A model generated the notes under the pieces. That model made no database searches, was not told the origin of the DNA, and was given only the letters and a program-made list of their open reading frames with translations. DNA of 15,308 nucleotides from the NCBI GenBank assembly GCA_964533645.1, contig CAZHMQ010000046.1, positions 1-15,308 of the forward strand. Direction: 5' to 3'. Each line of letters opens with the position of its first letter. The stretch's first letter is position 1. Origin of the DNA: JABDBK01 sp964533645 (GTDB taxonomy: Bacteria; Pseudomonadota; Gammaproteobacteria; DSM-16500). Both the position numbers and the translations under genes were made by a program. Below are positions 7,849-15,003 of the stretch, piece after piece.

Positions 7849-8862
7849 TCAAAAACTTTTCTTTACATCAAAATCAACTCCGTCTTTTAAAATATAAAAA
7901 CAAGCACGGGCAAGCTTGTGAGCTATTGTTTTAATCGCCACAACATTGCTCGCTTTGGCTTTTTTCTTTTGATAAAACTTTTTTATAATAGGATTAAATC
8001 TAATTGCAAAATTTGCTGCTTCAACATAAGCCCATGAGAGATAGCAGTTACCATTTTTTTTATTATTTTCACCTTTCTTTTTTCCATTACTGATTTTCTT
8101 GCTGTTTACACATCGACAGTAAGAAGCATAATTTCCAACTTGATGAAATCTACTTATTTCACCAGTTTCCATCATAATAGTTAAAGCAAGAATTTTTCCT
8201 ATACCATCAACCGTTAATAGTTTCTCATATTCTTTGCTCAGTTTCGCTTGTTTTAATACTTCTTTTTCTGTAGCCGTAACCTGTTCGTCAATACACTGCA
8301 TAACCAGCAAATTACTTTTTGCTGCAAGAATAATCGTTTCATCTGAAAAAAATTTCTTTAAATTTTCTTCTGTTAACTTTTTTATTTCGCTCGCTTTCAG
8401 TTGTATACTCGTATTACGTTCAATCAATGTTTGCAAGCTCAGTAGATGTAATGTTCGCTGCTGCACCATTTGCATACGTTTGCGCAACAAATCTCTTACA
8501 CCTCGTCTCTCTTTGGGGTAAATATATCCCGTAGGAAGAATATTTAGCTGTAATAACTTTGCTAACCAGCGAGCATCTGTTTTATCATTAGTTTGTTTTA
8601 GTCCACTATACTGCTGAATGGCCGTCGTATTTGCTAAAGACACTTTGTGTCCAGCCGCTTCTAAACCATCGACTAACCAATACCAATTATATGTAGATTC
8701 CACTACAACACCTACTAAATGTTCCTTAAAGACATCTAATTCATTTAGGATTCGACCAATAATGTTGGGTAAGCGTCTTTCATATACAATCTTATCATCT
8801 GATTGCATAACTACTAAAAAACTATTATTTGAATGTAAATCAATTCCTGCATATAGTTGCAT
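7849..8862 (-). CDS. IS110-family transposase (DEDD), apparently intact
   Basis: The full-length 337-residue recombinase has both family domains. The N-terminal DEDD RuvC-like domain shows D8 in GIDLHSNN, E55 in VVVESTYNWYW, and D93/D96 in NDKTDARWLAKLL. The C-terminal transposase domain has LLTVDGIGKILALTIMMETG (about 215-234) and KKISNGKKKG with the putative nucleophile S258, followed by NGNCYLSWAYVEAANFAIRF. Nothing essential looks missing. AGGAG lies five bases before the ATG. That ribosome site can pair with a complementary segment upstream in its own leader (see 8864-8929), which would damp translation from read-through transcripts. IS110 enzymes move DNA by guide-RNA-directed recombination rather than DDE transposition. 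Confidence 0.93.
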   Translation of the reverse strand: MQLYAGIDLHSNNSFLVVMQSDDKIVYERRLPNIIGRILNELDVFKEHLVGVVVESTYNWYWLVDGLEAAGHKVSLANTTAIQQYSGLKQTNDKTDARWLAKLLQLNILPTGYIYPKERRGVRDLLRKRMQMVQQRTLHLLSLQTLIERNTSIQLKASEIKKLTEENLKKFFSDETIILAAKSNLLVMQCIDEQVTATEKEVLKQAKLSKEYEKLLTVDGIGKILALTIMMETGEISRFHQVGNYASYCRCVNSKKISNGKKKGENNKKNGNCYLSWAYVEAANFAIRFNPIIKKFYQKKKAKASNVVAIKTIAHKLARACFYILKDGVDFDVKKSF

Positions 8863-8863
8863 A

Positions 8864-8929
8864 TGAACTCCTTTTGATTAAATTAACGTCCTTTATCAAC
8901 GTTAGATTAATCGTTGTAGGAGGAGTTCA
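8864..8929 (-). promoter_or_regulatory. transposase leader hairpin sequestering its ribosome binding site
   Basis: Three nested perfect arms: TGAACTCCT (8864-8872) with AGGAGTTCA (8921-8929), GATTAA (8876-8881) with TTAATC (8907-8912), and TAACGT (8884-8889) with ACGTTA (8899-8904), separated by internal loops. In the minus-strand transcript the AGGAG ribosome site of the transposase lies in the outer arm. It could be a translational brake or part of a bridge-type RNA. Confidence 0.55.
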
Positions 8930-8941
8930 GCTAGATGATTA

Positions 8942-9008
8942 TCAGGCCTAACAATCAGACTTTAAAAACAGAAAATTACGGAGCCGAAAGTCTGTTTGTC
9001 AGGCCTGA
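8942..9008. repeat. long imperfect hairpin beside the IS110 element
   Basis: Arms 8942-8963 and 8987-9008 are complementary over 20 of 22 positions, with blocks TCAGGCCT/AGGCCTGA, ACAA/TTGT and CAGACTTT/AAAGTCTG, around a 23-base loop. It sits at the transposase-upstream end of the element. It may be the hairpin target into which the element inserted, a terminator-like fold, or part of the element's guide RNA. Confidence 0.6.
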
Positions 9009-9069
9009 CACCCTCAATTCTTGCGCTTCAAATCACTAAAGATCTATTTGATTTCTGATTAATCTATTG

Positions 9070-9087
9070 TGCTCATTATGCTCATTA
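9070..9087 (+). repeat. tandem 9-bp direct repeat upstream of the ankyrin/U-box gene
   Basis: TGCTCATTA occurs twice in direct succession (9070-9078 and 9079-9087), about 75 bases before the start codon. It could be a regulator binding site, but no clear -35/-10 pair was found nearby. Confidence 0.35.
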
Positions 9088-9160
9088 ATTAGTAGACTTA
9101 AGTTTTAAGCACCGGTAAGATAGCCGCAAATTAATACATAGTCAAAATGAGGATTCTAGT

Positions 9161-11242
9161 ATGCGTAGTTTTAGCCCGCTTAATTTAGCTATTATTCGCG
9201 GTGATGAAAATGAAGTTATAGCCGCACTTAGAACGGGAGATAATATTAGTAGAGAAGATCAGGGTTTCACTCCATTAATGTGGGCCACATGGCATAAACG
9301 TGTAAACATTTTCAATATATTACTAGAACATAATGCTAATATTGATCAAGTATGCAGCCATGGTTTTACTGCGTTAGATATAGCTGTTCGTAACAACGAT
9401 ACTGATTTCCTAAAGTTATTAATGAGTAACAATGCTCATCTTAATATGGGTCGTGAACCTGAGTTTCATTGTGCTGCTATACATAATTGTACAGAAACCG
9501 TTATTACATTGTTAAAAGAATATAAAGTTGATATCAATCAAAAAGATAAAGAAGGCAAAACTGCTTTGATGAAAGCTGCTTACCTAGGTAATTTAAATGT
9601 GGTTAAGGCCTTGTTGGAGTTTAAAGAGATTGATATTAATTGTAAGAATAAATACGGCGAAACAGCACGCGATAGAGCTGTTAAAGAGGGAAAGTTAGAT
9701 ATTGTTCAAGCATTAGATGAATTTGTCTTTAAAAAAGAGCAAAACGAGGATCATATGCCCAGCTACAGCCCCCTTACTACAGCTATTATTGCTGGTGATG
9801 AAAATGAAGTGAAAAACTTGTTGGAAAGAAAAGCTAATGTTAACGCTGTTGAAGAAGATGGTAACACCCCATTAATATTTGCTGCAGCTTATCAGCGTTT
9901 AAATATCATTAGTATGCTATTGGAATATAAAGCCAATATTAATCACGTAAATTATAGGGAGGATATGACAGCTGAGACAGCATTATCTGCTGCTATTCGT
10001 GGTGGTGACGATACTAATATTGTTAAATTGTTGTTGGAAAACAAAGCAGATATTAACGCTGGACGTATACCAGCTCTAAACCAAGCTGCTATTGATGATA
10101 GAAAAAAAATTACCAAGATGTTGTTAGTAGAATATAAGGTGGATATAAATTCGGTAGATACACAAGGCAACACTGCTTTGATGAGCGCTGCTACAATGGG
10201 ATCACTAGCTACCGCAAAAACACTATTGAAATTTAAAAATATTGATATGAGTCGTAAAAACTTTCGGGGTCACACTGCTCGTGATAGAGCTGCTATATCA
10301 AGAAATCATGGAATTGTAGAAGTACTAGATGAAGCAATTTCCTTTAGAAAAAAACAAGAAGCATTAAACCTTGAAATTCAAGCTGCGTATAAAAATGGTA
10401 TGAATGATTTTATGCACGACAGATTCGACCAGGCCATTGAAGAGTTTACTGAATGTATCAATTCATCTCCTGATATTTCTGATTATCATCTAATCCGCGG
10501 CATTGATTATAGAGATCAAAACATCACCTATACTCAAGCTACCCTGATTCAATTAGCTCCCACTATCGCCGATGCCTACTTGCAACGCAGCATTGCTTAT
10601 TCCAGAGGAAACATGATCCTTTTTTTCCTTTGTGACCTTTCTAATTTTCTCGAATTAAGTACCAACATATACAATAAAGTTGAAATTCAAGCTTGTACCC
10701 AAAGATTAGATGAAAAATTTTTAGTAGCAGTTTTTAAGTATCCTGAATTTTATGAAAAGTTAAAACCCTATTTATCATTTAGTCAACGTTTCGAAGCCTG
10801 TGGTATTAATGCTCTACCTGAAATGCTTCAAAATTTCATCGATCCTATTACCACTACTATCATAAATGATCCGGTTGCTGTTTCATCAGGCCAAACATAC
10901 GATAGACAATCACTGATCAAGTATTTTGCTGCACACGGTAATCCACCTAGTCTTCCAGATCCTATGACGAAGGATCAGATAAAATATAGTGAATTAAACA
11001 ATAAAACTAATATAGCAATTAAGAACACAATTGATCGATTAATCACTGAATTAGAACAGTCACAAAAGTCACGGCTTGTTCTAGAACTACAACAATCACA
11101 AGCGATCAAAAGAGAAAAACGGGCAAGAAGACCAAGTTTTACAGAAGAAATGAAACAGCAAAATGAAATGAGAAAAGAAGAGACAGAGCCAGCACAGCAA
11201 GCTACTACTTCTTCGGCAGTCAGTACATCATATACTCATTAA
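9161..11242 (+). CDS. ankyrin-repeat / TPR-like / U-box protein, candidate E3 ubiquitin ligase effector
   Basis: The 693-residue protein starts after a good ribosome site (TGAGGA, 9148-9153). Residues 4-188 and 203-393 are two copies of an ankyrin block, each with about five to six repeats; SPLNLAIIRGDENEV matches SPLTTAIIAGDENEV, and GETARDRAVKEGKLDIVQALDE matches the end of copy two. Residues about 400-500 look TPR-like (GMNDFMHDRFDQAIEEFTECI). Residues about 554-630 are a U-box: DPIT (561-564), NDPV (569-572), SGQTYDR (576-582), DPMTK (600-604), then a helix ending IKNTIDRLI. U-boxes bind E2 enzymes and act as ubiquitin ligases in eukaryotes; bacterial examples such as Legionella LubX are translocated effectors. 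The tail is a charged helix. Ankyrin repeats would select the host target. Secretion is inferred; no sorting signal is proven. Confidence 0.85.
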   Translation: MRSFSPLNLAIIRGDENEVIAALRTGDNISREDQGFTPLMWATWHKRVNIFNILLEHNANIDQVCSHGFTALDIAVRNNDTDFLKLLMSNNAHLNMGREPEFHCAAIHNCTETVITLLKEYKVDINQKDKEGKTALMKAAYLGNLNVVKALLEFKEIDINCKNKYGETARDRAVKEGKLDIVQALDEFVFKKEQNEDHMPSYSPLTTAIIAGDENEVKNLLERKANVNAVEEDGNTPLIFAAAYQRLNIISMLLEYKANINHVNYREDMTAETALSAAIRGGDDTNIVKLLLENKADINAGRIPALNQAAIDDRKKITKMLLVEYKVDINSVDTQGNTALMSAATMGSLATAKTLLKFKNIDMSRKNFRGHTARDRAAISRNHGIVEVLDEAISFRKKQEALNLEIQAAYKNGMNDFMHDRFDQAIEEFTECINSSPDISDYHLIRGIDYRDQNITYTQATLIQLAPTIADAYLQRSIAYSRGNMILFFLCDLSNFLELSTNIYNKVEIQACTQRLDEKFLVAVFKYPEFYEKLKPYLSFSQRFEACGINALPEMLQNFIDPITTTIINDPVAVSSGQTYDRQSLIKYFAAHGNPPSLPDPMTKDQIKYSELNNKTNIAIKNTIDRLITELEQSQKSRLVLELQQSQAIKREKRARRPSFTEEMKQQNEMRKEETEPAQQATTSSAVSTSYTH

Positions 11243-11261
11243 AAATTGATTGTTTTTTGGA

Positions 11262-11390
11262 TGAAGCCTTAATAAGGTTATGGAGATGAAGTCAGATTCG
11301 ATACTTTTGAGGGTTCTTGCGCTGAAGACCGATATTTGAGAGGGTCTTCACGTGCGGTTCTATCACTTTGGTGATTCTAGAAGATGCATA
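11262..11390 (+). mobile_element. structured non-coding relic, possibly an IS200/IS605-type right end
   Basis: A stem forms between GCGCTGAAGACC (about 11320-11331) and GGTCTTC-A-CGTGC, with one bulge and one wobble pair. It is followed by TTCTA-TCAC-TTTG-GTGA-(TTC)-TAGAA. The 3' arm carries CACGTGCGGT, close to CATGTGCGGT in the hairpin behind the tnpB fragment at 325-335. No tnpB coding sequence survives next to it. I infer a leftover element end; a group II intron domain V was considered and rejected. Confidence 0.3.
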
Positions 11391-11408
11391 ATTTTATCCA
11401 ATTATATT

Positions 11409-11825
11409 TCAATTATCTTTAACATGCTTTTTTTTAGCAAATGAGGATATGGCTAATGATTGAGTAAGAAATGTAATAACTAAAGTATTCAGACTAACAC
11501 CTTCTTCAGCAGCTCGTTGAACTAAACGTAAATGAATAGACTTAGGAACTCGTTGTACCCATTTTCCGCTTTGACTTTCTAATTCACCAGGCTCAGGAAT
11601 TTTTTTGTTCATTTCTCTTGCGGTTTCAATCCAAACTTGAATAGCATCTTTTCCATTAGCTATAGCTTCTTCAATGGTTTCCCCATCTGACATACAGCCA
11701 GGCAAATCAGGATATTCAATCATATAGCCACCTCCTTCTTCTTCAGAAAGATGGCGCATAGTAAAAGGATAATCAGGTACCTGATCTTCCATTTCTCGCT
11801 CTCTCATATTCATTTTCATACTCAT
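11409..11825 (-). CDS. hicB: HicB-family antitoxin (partner toxin broken)
   Basis: The 138-residue protein has an N-terminal HicB fold (YPFTMRHLSEEEGGGYMIEYPDLPGCMSDGETIEEAIANGKDAI), the partial RNase-H-like domain that neutralises HicA. It also has a C-terminal ribbon-helix-helix DNA-binding part (GKWVQRVPKSIHLRLVQRAAEEGVSLNTLVITFL, about residues 87-120). AGGAG lies five bases before the ATG. The ATG overlaps the stop of the upstream hicA remnant by four bases (ATGA), the usual toxin-then-antitoxin coupling. Because hicA carries a stop codon, this antitoxin is probably orphaned; it may still repress its promoter or counter HicA toxins encoded elsewhere. Confidence 0.88.
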   Translation of the reverse strand: MSMKMNMREREMEDQVPDYPFTMRHLSEEEGGGYMIEYPDLPGCMSDGETIEEAIANGKDAIQVWIETAREMNKKIPEPGELESQSGKWVQRVPKSIHLRLVQRAAEEGVSLNTLVITFLTQSLAISSFAKKKHVKDN

Positions 11826-12019
11826 ACGTTCTCCTCTTTCAACGTGTCAATTAAAGCCATAAATTTTTTTACATATACAGGCTTAATAGGTCGATGCGCT
11901 GGCACTGTTAAAATCTCTACCTATCTAGGATGAGTAAATGATACATGACTTCCTTTTCCTCGTCTTACCGTGATATCAAAACGCATAGCGATGGTTTCAA
12001 AATCAGCCAGCAGTAAGTT
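11822..12019 (-). pseudogene. hicA: hicA toxin remnant interrupted by one in-frame stop
   Basis: Read on the minus strand in one frame, the DNA gives LLLADFETIAMRFDITVRRG then KGSHVSFTHPR, a stop (TAG at 11921-11923), then VEILTVPAHRPIKPVYVKKF and MALIDTLKEENV, ending in TGA at 11822-11824. This is a HicA mRNA-interferase: GSHVSF carries the catalytic histidine, and VPAHRPIKPVYVKKF is the conserved C-terminal part. One TAG separates the histidine from the C-terminal half. A good start codon also seems missing, because the frame is closed by a stop at 12026-12028 with no ATG before the internal one at 11984-11986. Inactivation of the toxin while hicB stays intact is a common decay route. The position right before hicB confirms identity. 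Confidence 0.75.
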
Positions 12020-12098
12020 ACAAATTCACTACACGGTGCAAAGATAGTTTATTTGCTGAAATAAAGCAACTTTATGTATTAAACTAGCAATAAATGTT

Positions 12099-12117
12099 GT
12101 ACACTTTAAAAGTGAAC
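12099..12117. promoter_or_regulatory. palindromic operator of the toxin-antitoxin operon
   Basis: CACTTT-A-AAAGTG (12102-12114) is a perfect 13-bp palindrome, extending to 19 bp (12099-12117) with one mismatched pair per side. It lies 16-34 bases upstream of the toxin ATG, the usual place for an antitoxin-bound operator. A clear promoter pair was not found. Confidence 0.6.
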
Positions 12118-12132
12118 GTAAGTGAGTTATAA

Positions 12133-12417
12133 ATGGATATCTTTGAGGTCAAAATATCAAAACAAGCAGAAAAAGATTTAAGGCATATTCCTGCACACAT
12201 CGTGTTCAAATTGCAGCTATGGATTGATGGTGTGAAAAATGAAGGATTACCTGAAATTCGCAAGCGACCTGGATTTCATGATGAACCATTAAAAGGAAAA
12301 CGCCAAGGTCAACGATCCATTAGATTAAACAAAGGCTATCGTGCTATTTATGAAGTCGATACCCATGGAATCGTACATTTTATTGAAATTATAGAGGTGA
12401 ACAAGCATGAGTACTAA
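12133..12417 (+). CDS. RelE/HigB-superfamily toxin
   Basis: The 94-residue basic protein has the compact RelE/ParE fold signature: an N-terminal helix pair (SKQAEKDLRHIPAHIVFKLQLWI), then GQRSIRLNKGYRAIYEV (about 57-73) with the conserved basic residues, then a last strand VHFIEIIEVNKHEY. Family members are ribosome-dependent mRNA endonucleases or, in the ParE branch, gyrase inhibitors. The toxin-first order and XRE partner favour the HigB type, but the catalytic class is not certain from sequence alone. Its stop overlaps the antitoxin start by 11 bases, giving translational coupling. A weak ribosome site (GTGAG) precedes ATG 12133, and the operon follows a palindromic operator. Confidence 0.85.
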   Translation: MDIFEVKISKQAEKDLRHIPAHIVFKLQLWIDGVKNEGLPEIRKRPGFHDEPLKGKRQGQRSIRLNKGYRAIYEVDTHGIVHFIEIIEVNKHEY

Positions 12418-12748
12418 AAAGAAATCGACACCTATGAGTGATAAGAGTATGGCATTTCTTGAAAAACTCACTGGAAAAAAATTAACCCTTGGCAATCTAC
12501 TCTGGTCTATTCGTGAATGTGAAGAAATGAGTCAAGCAGAATTTGCAAAGTTGCTTCGTGTATCTCGACAATATCTTTGCGATGTGGAAAAAGGTCGCCG
12601 TATTGTGAGCACAAAAACTGCTGCTGCTTTTGCAAATAAACTAGGATATTCTCCTATGCAGTTCATCCGATTGGCTATTCAAGATGATTTGAATAAAAAT
12701 GGTTTTCACTTTGATGTCGAGATTCACGCTCAGAAAGATGCAGCGTGA
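12407..12748 (+). CDS. XRE-family antitoxin of the RelE/HigB pair
   Basis: The 113-residue protein has a Cro/C1-type helix-turn-helix at about 26-80: LGNLLWSIRECEEMSQAEFA, then KLLRVSRQYLCDVEKGRRIV, then FANKLGYSPMQFIRLA. The first 24 residues are short and charged, and the tail (NKNGFHFDVEIHAQKDAA) may wrap the toxin. HigA-type antitoxins bind the toxin with one region and the promoter palindrome with the other. GAGG (12394-12397) lies nine bases before the ATG, inside the end of the toxin gene. Coupled order, operator and full-length partners indicate a working module, in contrast to the decayed hicAB beside it. Confidence 0.88.
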   Translation: MSTKKKSTPMSDKSMAFLEKLTGKKLTLGNLLWSIRECEEMSQAEFAKLLRVSRQYLCDVEKGRRIVSTKTAAAFANKLGYSPMQFIRLAIQDDLNKNGFHFDVEIHAQKDAA

Positions 12749-12919
12749 ATATGAGGAACTAAACTGGACAACTTTTACCGTTACTGGATTATGATGCCAC
12801 TCCAAAACACTAACTGGTTTCAGATAAAATTACCCGCTTTTAGCATCAAATAAGTGCAACCTATCAACCCGACTTAGAATATTACCCATCAAATCGGTTG
12901 CGCACACGGCAAAAAATTT

Positions 12920-12956
12920 GTGGGTAATGATAAGGTTTCGCTTTGCTCACCCCTAC
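12920..12956. repeat. degenerate extragenic dyad
   Basis: The stretch begins GTGGG and ends ACCCCTAC with TTTCGCTTTGCTC between, giving an imperfect dyad. It resembles a dispersed proteobacterial intergenic motif built around a GGGTGGGCAAAGCGAAG-like core, but is clearly degraded. It lies between convergent genes, so it could assist termination on either strand. Confidence 0.3.
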
Positions 12957-12975
12957 ATTTAAGCTGAAAATAGCA

Positions 12976-13911
12976 TTATTTGTTTGGTGAATATTTGCTT
13001 TCTATACTCACAGAATAAGCAGGAGGCTCTTGATTCGCTTGTTTAAAATGCAAGAAAGAAGCAATCTTATAACTTAATGAGGATTGTTCGCGCACTTCAG
13101 GAGTAGCGGCATCAAGTGATGCTTTTTTAGTTTGCATGGATTTTATAAAAGCTTTAAAAGCATCAAACTTATTTTGAATTTCTTTTTTTGAAGCACTATC
13201 CGAAAACAGATCATTCTTTATCAAACGATTGCAAAGAAGATCGGCTTGTTTAAGCATGACAGATAAATACCTCTCAAGATATTGAGATTTTTTAATATTA
13301 GATGAATGCTCATCCCATTCTTCTTTAAGAGCACTCATATCAAATCCGAAACTTGGCATCTCAGGCTTACCACCCTTTGCATATCCCGTTGATAGAGCAA
13401 AGGCTAATCCATCAAAAAGAAAATCAAAATATTCTAAGGATAGTTGTTGTAAAAAATTATTATAGGGAGCCTTAGTATCTGATACTTTTTCTGTAAACAG
13501 TTGCATACAATTATGAATTGCAATACGTAGATTTGCAGCATGCGCATGATAATTTTGTTGACAATCATAAAACATATCAAGAGCATAAATCATTCTTTCA
13601 ACAAGTAATTTATAATCCTCACTTATCGCACCAACTTTTTCTGCAAATTCGTGTGTATTTAAACTAAAATTTGCACTTACATCACTAGATTCATTGTGTG
13701 TTCGTGCGCTAGTCGAACCCCATCCTTTGTCTTTAAATTCTTTTTCGTGCAAGTTAAAGTGATACTCTCTATGAAGATTGATCTTACCAGTATAAAATTT
13801 ATTATCTAAAATAGTCTGATAGATAGCATTTCGTTTACATTCGATACCATTAACAGAATATTTTGTCCATTCTTCTTTATTAAACTCATTACGAGGTTGA
13901 CCACTTTGCAT
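12976..13911 (-). CDS. uncharacterised 311-residue soluble protein
   Basis: I do not recognise this protein. The start at 13911 (MQSGQPRNEFNKEEW) is chosen because AGGA lies about seven bases upstream and the transcript should begin near 13966; the in-frame TTG at 14001 is the -35 box itself, and the ATG at 13953 has no ribosome site. The product has no signal peptide and no obvious membrane segment. It is mostly helical: a polar N-terminal part with KDKGWGSTSARTHNESSD, then a long helix-rich middle (ISEDYKLLVERMIYALDMFYD), and a Ser/Pro-rich tail (QEPPAYSVSIESKYSPNK). Cysteines are few and no catalytic motif stands out. A short, polar, disordered C-terminus occurs in Dot/Icm-type effectors, so translocation is possible but only speculative. 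It stands alone between the toxin module and the editing operon. Confidence 0.75.
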   Translation of the reverse strand: MQSGQPRNEFNKEEWTKYSVNGIECKRNAIYQTILDNKFYTGKINLHREYHFNLHEKEFKDKGWGSTSARTHNESSDVSANFSLNTHEFAEKVGAISEDYKLLVERMIYALDMFYDCQQNYHAHAANLRIAIHNCMQLFTEKVSDTKAPYNNFLQQLSLEYFDFLFDGLAFALSTGYAKGGKPEMPSFGFDMSALKEEWDEHSSNIKKSQYLERYLSVMLKQADLLCNRLIKNDLFSDSASKKEIQNKFDAFKAFIKSMQTKKASLDAATPEVREQSSLSYKIASFLHFKQANQEPPAYSVSIESKYSPNK

Positions 13912-13972
13912 ATAACGTTCCTTTTTATTTATGAAATATATTTTTTCTGCCATATTATGAATAGCGAAAAGA

Positions 13973-14001
13973 CTTATAAACTCGTAGGTAATTATTGTCA
14001 A
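13973..14001 (-). promoter_or_regulatory. near-consensus sigma-70 promoter
   Basis: On the minus strand TTGACA (14001-13996) is perfect, followed by exactly 17 bases and TATAAG (13978-13973), five of six matches. Transcription should start near 13966, leaving a leader of about 55 bases before ATG 13911. This suggests strong constitutive expression. Confidence 0.75.
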
Positions 14002-14297
14002 TAAATTGCTTTGATTTATTTTCTCTTATTAATATATTGAGTAAGTTTATATTTAGGCATAGTAGACTGCATTTGTAAATAAATTAGCGTATTCACCTAT
14101 GCAATATTAGATATCAAGATTTAGTCTACCAAAATGGTAGTCATGATTAACCTGTAGGAGATGAATAGGTAAGTTCAAATTTTAAAAAGTGAACTTCGTA
14201 AGGTAACAAGCAATATTTTAAAATTTTTAATTTAATATACTGCATTTATTCACCAATTCGTTTGGAAGAGGTTCCTGATAAAAACTAATATGTTTAT
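14002..14297. other. gene-free AT-rich stretch
   Basis: No gene is supported here. Two small dyads are visible: CTACC-AAAAT-GGTAG (14126-14140), and AAGTTCA (14171-14177) pairing with TGAACTT (14190-14196) around a 12-base loop. Neither is followed by a clear T-run. A GTAGGAG-ATG at about 14154-14163 would encode only three residues. Confidence 0.4.
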
Positions 14298-14322
14298 AAA
14301 AATAAGGTAGTTGACTACCCTT
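14298..14322 (-). terminator. rho-independent terminator of the editing operon
   Basis: On the minus strand AAGGGTAG-TCAA-CTACCTT forms a short stem with one bulged G, followed by A-TTTTT (complement of the A-run at 14298-14302). It begins 20 bases after the AlaX-type stop codon, the expected place. Confidence 0.5.
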
Positions 14323-14341
14323 AACTGCTTGCTAAACATAG

Positions 14342-14995
14342 CTAGTTTAATCCTACCAGATCATCAATGAGTCTAATTTCAATCCGCTCCTTACCACCTC
14401 CAATATTGACTCTTTTTAGACTAATAGCTCCAACTTCTGAGGTTGATCTTACATGAGTACCACCGCAGGAAACTTTTGAAAAGCCTTCTATTTCCCAATA
14501 ACGTCTTTGGTTCTTCACATCAGAAAAGCACGTTTTAATAATTACATCTTGAGCAATAATTTCATTGTATTCAGCCAATAGACTTTCCAAAACATCAGAA
14601 ATATTTTTATCATATAAAAAATCAATTCTAGCTTTCTTTTCAGCAATATGTGCGCCGATTTTTTCAATGCCTTGCTTTCGAGTCACCAGTTCAAGAATTA
14701 ACTCCGCAGCAAAATGTAAACGCATGAGACGATACCTGCGCGGCCAATCAATTTCCATTGTTACCTTATCACAGATAGAAAATCCATGTTCTTCAGGTAA
14801 AGTATAGTAAATCAAGTTACCTTCGATTTCAGAATTGAGAACATTCATGCCATTAACATAAGCTTTATCGCTTTCCTGCCCGCCAGAAAAAGAGAAAGCA
14901 ATAGTTTCATCAAATAAAATGCGATTACCATTTACCGATGAGACATGAGTGAGTAAATGATATTGATATGGATTCTCCCAAAATATTTTTCGCAT
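14342..14995 (-). CDS. AlaX-type alanyl-tRNA editing protein
   Basis: The 217-residue protein is a free-standing version of the alanyl-tRNA synthetase editing domain, which hydrolyses Ser- or Gly-tRNA(Ala) in trans. SFSGGQESDKAYVNG (about 35-49) matches the family GGQ substrate loop. IGAHIAEKKARIDF (about 113-126) is typical of the second half. SCGGTHVRSTSEVG has the zinc pair C177-x3-H181. The first zinc motif is H94-FAA-E98, whereas most AlaX proteins have HxxxH, so a glutamate would replace a histidine ligand; this may be a subfamily trait. AAGGTG lies just upstream of ATG 14995, overlapping the stop of the preceding gene; only eight bases separate the two, so they form an operon. Confidence 0.88.
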   Translation of the reverse strand: MRKIFWENPYQYHLLTHVSSVNGNRILFDETIAFSFSGGQESDKAYVNGMNVLNSEIEGNLIYYTLPEEHGFSICDKVTMEIDWPRRYRLMRLHFAAELILELVTRKQGIEKIGAHIAEKKARIDFLYDKNISDVLESLLAEYNEIIAQDVIIKTCFSDVKNQRRYWEIEGFSKVSCGGTHVRSTSEVGAISLKRVNIGGGKERIEIRLIDDLVGLN

Positions 14996-15003
14996 TTCAC
15001 ACC

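Larger units (their letters stand above)
7687..8935 (-). mobile_element. IS110-family insertion sequence (ends approximate)
   Basis: The transposase is flanked by non-coding DNA on both sides. Approximate ends come from a weak inverted match: TCTAG plus following bases at 7687-7702 against the complement of 8920-8935 (about 11 of 17 positions). This would give an element of about 1.25 kb, normal for IS110/IS1111 elements. These elements typically do not make target duplications, so the true ends need comparison with other copies. Confidence 0.5.

Noticed and set aside
8234..8866. Plus-strand open frames across the transposase
   Set aside because: Antisense shadows of a clearly recognised IS110 transposase.
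11319..11370. Group II intron domain V (suggested by ACGTGCGGTTCT)
   Set aside because: The 34-base domain V with a GNRA loop and matching 5' arm cannot be formed, and no intron reverse transcriptase is nearby.
11751..11933. Plus-strand 60-residue open frame
   Set aside because: Shadow of hicB and the hicA remnant on the other strand.
13912..14001. Thirty extra N-terminal residues for the 311-residue protein
   Set aside because: The TTG at 14001 is the first half of the -35 TTGACA, so it would not be in the transcript; ATG 13911 has the ribosome site.
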